From assembly GCA_021234155.1 (NCBI GenBank), contig JAJEKV010000046.1, forward strand, positions 3,161,510 to 3,225,509: a stretch of 64,000 bases of DNA, given 5' to 3'. Position numbers and translations under genes: made by a program. Under the pieces are notes generated by a model. It saw only the letters and a list, made by a program, of their open reading frames with translations, was not told the origin of the DNA and did not search any database. Of this stretch, positions 57,854 through 64,000 are shown piece after piece; position 1 is the first letter of the stretch; each line of letters begins with the position of its first letter. This DNA is from Isoetes taiwanensis (Eukaryota; Streptophyta; Lycopodiopsida; Isoetales; Isoetaceae).

Positions 57854-59848
57854 TATGGCAAGCAAAACTGTAAAAATTGGCTCGAATCCCAAGAGCCAAA
57901 TAGACAAGGAAAAAGCTCTCCGCATGATTGAAGACGATGAATGGACTAACATTTTCTGGCTTGACAAAGAAGAATGACAAGGTTTGGGGAAGATGAAATC
58001 CATGTATATCACCTTTGCTCTAATTCAAGATCAACAGAGCAGAGCAGCGGGTTGTTTGCATAGAGGTTCTCGTGATGGTGTTATATCTCTCTTGAGACCC
58101 CGAGTAAAATGGAAGTCGTGGAAAAGATTATGTTTCACCGGGAGAGCTAACGATAGGGATTGGGCCCGAACATGTTCGAAGCTTCTCGAAATGGACGTAA
58201 ACTTATGTAAAAGGATAATGGTGAAACAAGGCCACTCCGAAGTCGATTGTTGTAGCCTCAAGAATAATATCTTCCAAAAATCCATGGACGAGTTGCTCAG
58301 TTCGGCAAAAGCTATTCTTCTGGACCTCAAAAATCTTAACTGGAACTCTAAGGCTTCCATAAAACTCATTAAAAGATGGGAAGAGGCCGATGATAGCGTC
58401 ATTGAGTACCACCGAAAGCAGTTCTCAAGAAACTCCTTCTGGTTCGATCCGATCCTTAAAGATGTCTCACAAGAATATGGTATTTATCGGACAAGACTCA
58501 AAAGGACACACCATGCAAGATCGTGGATTCTAATGGCTATTTCAACCCACTTGAGACAAATCACAGGATTTGCAAGAACTCACGTGGACTTACATAACTC
58601 GCATGAACAGGATCGGTACCTCACCAAGATCGAAAGTCTCAGAACCGATTCCTGTCATTGGCAAAAGCGACAAAGCAAAAGGTCCAATTCTTCCCTCATA
58701 TAAGAATGCTTTGCTTAATCTAGTGCTAACCCGACTGACAAATCTAAAGTTAATTTGGATTATATTGATCTTTCGGGTGTTCAAGATTCCACGGCAGTGA
58801 ACTTATACTCTGACAGGGGGTTGCTTATCCATTTTCCTTTAAAATGTCCCTCTATTGGAGAAATCAAGTTTTGGATCACCAAAACTCATAGAATCCCCAT
58901 CTGCTCCCCTCGCCGATTGATTGATAACGTAACGTTTCGCATTTCTCTTGTAGGGACAATTTTAGTGTTACCTACCTGCTAAAAAAGAAATTGGGCAAAA
59001 TTAGCAACAACGAGTTTTACATCATGAGATGGAGCCCATTGTTTACCCCAGGTAATTCCAATCATATTTCTACCTCCACCTGGATATCATTTCCTAATCT
59101 ACCTCCTGCCCTTTGGACCCTTACCCATCTGAAGGCCATATCGAGCAATTTGGGGGATATTATCTCTATAAACATCCCCCAAACAAATTTCCCTTCTGTC
59201 TGTATTTCTAAAGAGATTGACTCCAGATGGCTTAAAAATGTTAAAATTAAGATCTCAGAAGGTAGAACTCTGAATTTGGAGGTTGTGTATTCTAAAATCC
59301 CCACCCATAAGGTGCTTGAAGGAGCCACTCCCATCTGGGATAAAGGCACATCCGTGAAGCCCCCTCTCATTATTAGGCAGGAATGGCGCCCCAAAAAAAT
59401 GGATGCTGGTGTTCTGGCTCAAAACGATGCCTGTGCTCTGGCTCAAAACGACTGTAAAGCAATAACTCAGAGGGACCCTGACGAGAATCAAACGGATTTC
59501 ACTCTCAAGAATGATTCTCTCTTCATGGACAACAACTGGAATTTTTTACTCAGAAATGTCAATTTGGAGGTCAAATTTAAAACAGGTATTGTGACCCTCT
59601 CCTTCCCTCTCAAGGAAGAAAATTCTGAGGGGGAGTCTGAGAACTATAACTCGGAAAATGATTTCATTCATTCTTGCAATGAGGAAGGATGGAAGCAAAT
59701 TACTTCAAGAAGGAGGGGCAGGGGACAGAAAACAAAGTTGCGTATTAAACGGGAGCAAATCATTGAAACGAGAGCAAAAGGAATATTCCTCAAAGATTCC
59801 TTTTTTTTACAAAAAAAAGGGGTAAAACGAGGTTAAAAAAAAAAAAAT
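57854..59848 (+). mobile_element. LINE ORF1-only copy with poly-A
   Basis: Frames from 57854 (MASKTVKIGSNPKSQIDKEK), 57984-58703, 58755-58982 and 58991-59836 are successive parts of one ORF1, broken by three frame changes and a stop at about 57975. The 58991 part has the DUF4283-type pattern RWSPLFTPGNSNHISTSTWI and FPNLPPALWT, then WRPKK and a Glu-rich, then Arg/Lys-rich tail. A 13-base A-run follows the stop at 59836, and no ORF2 is present. This resembles half-LINEs, which keep only ORF1. Target duplications were not found. Confidence 0.6.
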
Positions 59849-60299
59849 GCATGAAATTCTATTTTCACCCCCCCCCAAATGACTAATTTTTTTTTGCAAC
59901 GAAAGAATTGACTTTTTTAAAGTGTCACTTTTCTTAGTAAATAGAATGTTCTTAAAGTATGTTTTAAGAGAGAAACTCTAATTTCAGAGGATAAAATATT
60001 TAACAAAAATTGAAGTAAGTCATGGCGAATCTAAATCAGTATTCTCAAAATTTGAAGATAGAATCTTCATATTCACATGCAAAATTCTGATCTTTTTCTA
60101 AGACTCGGTTATGTGCAAAAGTGTGAGGAGTGATGAGAGAGGGATCCGGGACGTCTTCATATTCATTTATGCCATCGTCATCACCTTCACTTCTTTTCAT
60201 TGTCATCCGAGGAAGTGCTTGAGTTATCTTCCTCATCACTATCAACGGACATCTGAAGCATTGTCACCACCTTCTTCATCATCTTCTTCGAATTACAAG

Positions 60300-61250
60300 C
60301 TTTTTAAGCAAATTGATAGTTTTACGGCGTAGCGATTGTCGATTTTCAATTTAAAATCATAGCACAATATAGTCACGTCATTAAGGTTCACTTCGTCCCT
60401 ACAACCCTTCTTGGACTTTCTCCCTTTTCCTTGGCTTCTCATTTCTAACTCATATCTACCTTCAAAAAGCATTTTCTGGCGTGTTGCAAGCCAATGAATC
60501 TTGAGTTTAGTGATTCAAGCCTTCCTCCTTGGCGTGTCAAGCACTTTTGCTATCCGAGCGGTTAGACCTTTGTCATCCTCCTCGGTCGGAAGAGCAATTA
60601 GCATACCTTTGGTAATTTACGTGATATTACCTTGAGGCTCATTCTGCGTCTTTGGTCCGAGGTACATGACTCGATCCTCCTCGTCTTCTCTTTGCAGGTG
60701 CAAATGTAGCCTTTGCTTGGACACCTTTGGTCTTTGGGGTTGATGGAAGGTGTTAGGCCATTGAAATGGTTCTTGCAACCGTCTTAGAGCTATATTTTGT
60801 ACAACAATTTTACTGTTAGAAAGAAATTACTCCACCACATCCGATCTTCTTCTAAGAAGTACTTAAAACTGAGGAAATTCCATTTTCAATGGCTTTTAAG
60901 GATGACTCGGGGTACTTTTCTTTCCTTTGGACTCCTTAGGATTTTTTGAGAGGAAGTTGCTCGACGTTCTATGAAGGAAGTGTACGGAATATATTTAAGG
61001 AAGCGTAATCCCTCTACGGTGGACTCCAGTCCTTAGTTGTAGTATACTTCTTCCCCTATAAGAAACTTTTGGCCATCCTTCAAGTAGAACTTGATATGAT
61101 GTTGAAAGGTGAGATCATTCAACTTGTTCACGGCTTGTTCTCTGTTTTGAACGTTGAGAGAAAACAAACTCTCAAATCAGCGATCTCTTTAAGAAGATCG
61201 ACCAATCGGGTAGGAGTGTAAGAATCTTCAATAATTGAACTAAAGAAGGA
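60300..61250 (-). pseudogene. Unidentified minus-strand coding remnant
   Basis: Minus-strand reading gives protein-like runs: GMLIALPTEEDDKGLTARIA then KVLDTPRRKA (about 60530-60615), HWLATRQKMLFEGRYELEMR (about 60445-60505), SKKGCRDEVNLNDVTIL (about 60365-60415), and earlier FYLKDGQKFLIGEEVYY (about 61040-61090). Stops and shifts interrupt it. The family is not recognised. Confidence 0.35.
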
Positions 61251-63640
61251 AGAGAGAAAGCCTTCTTCCTTCTAAGGCGCCTTAAAAATCTCTTTGAACA
61301 TTTGGTCAATCGATCATGAGTGTGGCCTACAAGTAAGAAACCGAAGCTTCACTTTTCTAAAGATCCTAGCTCCACTAACATGGCACAAGATGCATAAAGA
61401 GTGTTTGATTCTTGTTCTCCCTTGTAGTATTGTCAAGTTGCGGATAAAGCACCGGTGGTAATTGCTCTTGCTCGCCGCAGGACCTTGTTAAGAATTGTAA
61501 TTGTGAGGTTCGGGTCACCATGCAAGTTTGGATAATGTCAAAATACTTTGCACTTTAGACTTCCTTTGAAGACCATAGCTCCTACAAGGTGGACCTTAAC
61601 AAAACATTCCTCTGGCACATCTTTAGGAATGTTCAAGAAATGTGGTAGAGTAGTTTTTTTGGTCCATTCCATCAATCACAATGCACATATATTGCGATTG
61701 GGACGCTCAAGAGCTTTTTTTCGTGTTTGGCAAGCTTTCTTCTCTCTCGCTTGTTGTTCACGATGTCCGGCAAGGTTCTGTTTGCACAATATCCGTAGAA
61801 GAAATAAGGTCAAAGCATTTTTTTAAAACAAGTGAGAGATTGAAGAACATGAGCTTACTTCTTTCGACCTCTTTTGCAGCTTTGACTTTTAATTGCATTC
61901 CTTGAGCAAACATGACATTCTCAGGTCTCCTCGAATTTTCACTAAACCGAATTCACTTTTCCAATATGCTGGTGAAGTGTGAGTAAGAGATGTCTTTGGT
62001 TTAGGCTGCAAGTCTCTTTGTACTCATTAAAAACATCTTTTTGGTGATGTTATCGCTTAAATGATACATGTTGCTATTAGGCGCCTTCTCACATATTTCT
62101 CTAAAATATTTCTCCATCCATGACACACAAAGACAAGGGCATGCATGGTTACAACTCTTCTTGGTCCACAATGATCATCAATTGCCGGATTTTGTCCGCC
62201 TTTGTGTATTCTAGACATTCGGTGGACCCTAAACGATGGACAACCATAAAGCATTTACGCAAACTTCTTGGCGGTTAATATAGTGCAAGAAGGTGTTGCG
62301 GTCCGGCCTTACATGATAGGCCAAGTAGGCATTCCGTCAGCCAATGTCATTGAACCAGAAGTTGTCTCTAATTGCTCGTAATTTAGACATGTTAAATTTG
62401 TTGATACAACCCAATGAGCAGCATTTACTTCTTAAAAGTCTTCTCATTTTATGCTCGTCCATAAGGTTTCTTCTTCTTACAGAGGAGCATGCTCTCAAAC
62501 TATAATCCACCTTGAATTTCTTGGTGGACCGGCTAGAGAACGGTAATCTCGTTGCACTTTGTTGGTGTCTTCATCTTCCTCAAGAGAGTTCTACTGGGGT
62601 GACCTCCTCTCGCTCTTAGTGGTGTGCTTGTAGAGGAGAACAAAACCACGAAGCCGTAATTCTAAAAGGCGGAGGTGCAAAAGTTGAATGAAGGAGATGG
62701 GCCAGCATATGATGTGCCAAATAAAGTTGTTGTAGCGTCTTCACAGGAGTTCGATCAAACATATCTCTTATAGCGGTGAAATTCTGCAAACCCATGTGTC
62801 ACCACGTTTGTGTGAAGAGGAGTAGATGCTGCAGGGTCGTCTTCATTTGTAGTGAAATCGGGTGGGAGAAACGATGGAGAATCTCGCATGCCGAGAACGG
62901 CCGTATTCCCCGCATGTAAGTGAAGATGGAGAAACAACAAACGGGAGGTAGTCCGTTTCAAAAAATTTGCTTTGGTCGAGCCATTGTAGTGTCGGGGGAT
63001 GGTACAAATGGTGATGGAAGATTGCCACGCAAGCAAATGTGAGGGTTGGAAAGGTGGTGGCGGCGGTTTCCCCACCGGACTTGGAGAGGGTTGGAAAGGT
63101 GGTGGCGCCTACTAGTTACATCGGACTCGAGTGTCTTCGATAAGCAACAAAGACCTGTCGAGGTAGGTGTTGAAGAAGCATCTCCGCCTTGTGTTCCATC
63201 CGGTAGAGGTACTTGGGCAAACAAATGGTGGTGGAAGTTTGTTCACGGCTTGTTAACCATGTCAAACAACCGCAAAAAAATTGTGGGCTTGTTACTAACT
63301 CACAAGTCGATTGGACTAATGATATTCGAATACAATTGCTATTACGAATAATATTTTGTGTGCAACATTTCTTTGTGTGTGCAAAATGCTATTCCGTATA
63401 CACTTATCCGCAGTGTTTGGACAAGACGATTCCTCATCACATAGAAAAGACAACCGACAAAGGCCTACCTTTAAAAGAAAATTGAAAATTGGCCATGATT
63501 CGTATTCCGATTTAGTTTAATTACAGCCCGAAGCGCCTTCGATCAATATACATTTGCTGTATTCCGATTTACATAGCGAAAAGAATGGACGGTAAGCATG
63601 TAAAGTACATAGTACGTCTTTCTTTTGTTTTCTGATTTGC
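61251..63640 (-). other. Anonymous region with scattered coding-like traces
   Basis: Minus-strand short frames (62254-62057, 63224-62755) read partly protein-like (HALVFVCHGWRNILEKYVRR) but give no domain. No transposon ends or RNA genes were seen. Confidence 0.35.
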
Positions 63641-63650
63641 TTCTGTAGGC

Positions 63651-63845
63651 CAAAGTGTATTCCAGAATACACTTTGCCCATCGGGCGAAGAGCAAAGTGT
63701 ATTCTGGAATACACTTTGCTCACTGGCGAAGTGCAAAGTGTATTCCGGAATACACTTTGCCCTTTGCAAAGTGTATTCGAATAAAGTGTATTTCGAATAC
63801 ACTTTGCACACTTTGCAGCAAAGTGTATTCCAGAATACATTTTGC
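63651..63845. repeat. Cluster of five near-identical 23-30 bp palindromes
   Basis: Copies lie at 63651-63676, 63691-63720, 63733-63760, 63783-63805 and 63818-63845. The core is GTGTATTCCGGAATACAC, with the centre CA, TG, CCGG or TCG, and outer arms GCAAA/TTTGC. The first four are perfect; the fifth has one mismatch. Spacers are 12-22 bp. Each of the TTCNNGAA centres is also a minimal heat-shock-type inverted pair. 63846-64000 is AT-rich with nothing further. Confidence 0.92.
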
Positions 63846-64000
63846 TTGTATTTTTTAGAACGCTTGCTTTTTTGCACTAAAATAACACACTTTTTAGCTG
63901 CAACATACCACTTTTTAGGTTAAAAATAACACTTTCGAGTCCAATTAAGGCACAAAAAAATGACTTAGAGTGACAATATTTTAGCTTGTTTTCCTGTCTT

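Noticed and set aside
63517-63877. Frames with repeated VYSRIHFA and CIPEYTL peptides
   Set aside because: They exist on both strands only because the DNA is palindromic. No sign of a real protein.
1-64000. CRISPR array or bacterial operons
   Set aside because: The direct repeats lack regular unique spacers and the gene structure is eukaryotic with introns.

Overview
The window looks like intergenic DNA from a large land-plant genome. One clearly intact host gene is surrounded by layers of decayed retrotransposons, small DNA transposons and simple repeats. The plant assignment rests on the intact gene, which is a DHHC-type S-acyltransferase with 10 short exons and GT-AG introns. It also rests on PPR-type gene debris, plant-style LINEs (DUF4283-like ORF1, zf-RVT at the end of ORF2), a chromodomain Ty3/gypsy element, and tRNA-Met primer sites. 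A Penelope-like reverse transcriptase remnant would be unusual in a flowering plant and hints at a fern, lycophyte or gymnosperm. That last point is inference only.

Layout. 1-2973: a minus-strand LTR element carrying only gag (TR-GAG type); its left LTR is cut by the window edge. It sits against a plus-strand Penelope-like RT remnant (2976-5385) that is itself split by a 529-bp insertion with an 11-bp target duplication. 5520-6855: a diverged 0.66-kb tandem duplication. 7161-14241: a possible AT-hook exon, then a decayed LINE (ORF1, ORF2, poly-A). 14.2-22.7 kb: fragments of the same LINE family, a tRNA-type SINE, a 944-bp hAT-like element with target duplication, and long arrays of a degenerate 10-11 bp AATCT repeat. 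22.8-27.1 kb: a second LINE family on the minus strand, split by a 2-kb block holding PPR pseudogene debris and repeats.

27.1-37.0 kb: a histone H3-like (possibly CenH3-like) reading frame, a TATA-bearing promoter-like segment and an unidentified acidic/basic coding remnant. These are followed by a degraded gypsy chromovirus (gag, protease, RT, RNase H, integrase, chromodomain, polypurine tract, 1413-bp 3' LTR). No matching 5' LTR is visible. 37-51 kb: mostly anonymous DNA with an RRM-gene remnant, a 107-bp MITE and a PPR remnant. 51,866-54,486: the intact S-acyltransferase gene. 55-57.4 kb: tandem repeats, a tRNA-like SINE head, a strong heat-shock-element array and the inverted AATCT repeat. 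57.4-59.85 kb: a LINE copy with ORF1 followed directly by poly-A and no ORF2. 60-63 kb: unidentified minus-strand coding remnants. 63,651-63,845: a cluster of five near-perfect palindromes.

Functionally, only the S-acyltransferase is likely to make a normal protein. The strongest leads for something new are the H3-like frame next to the chromovirus, the palindrome cluster, the covarying hairpin array in the gag-only element, and the heat-shock-element minisatellite.
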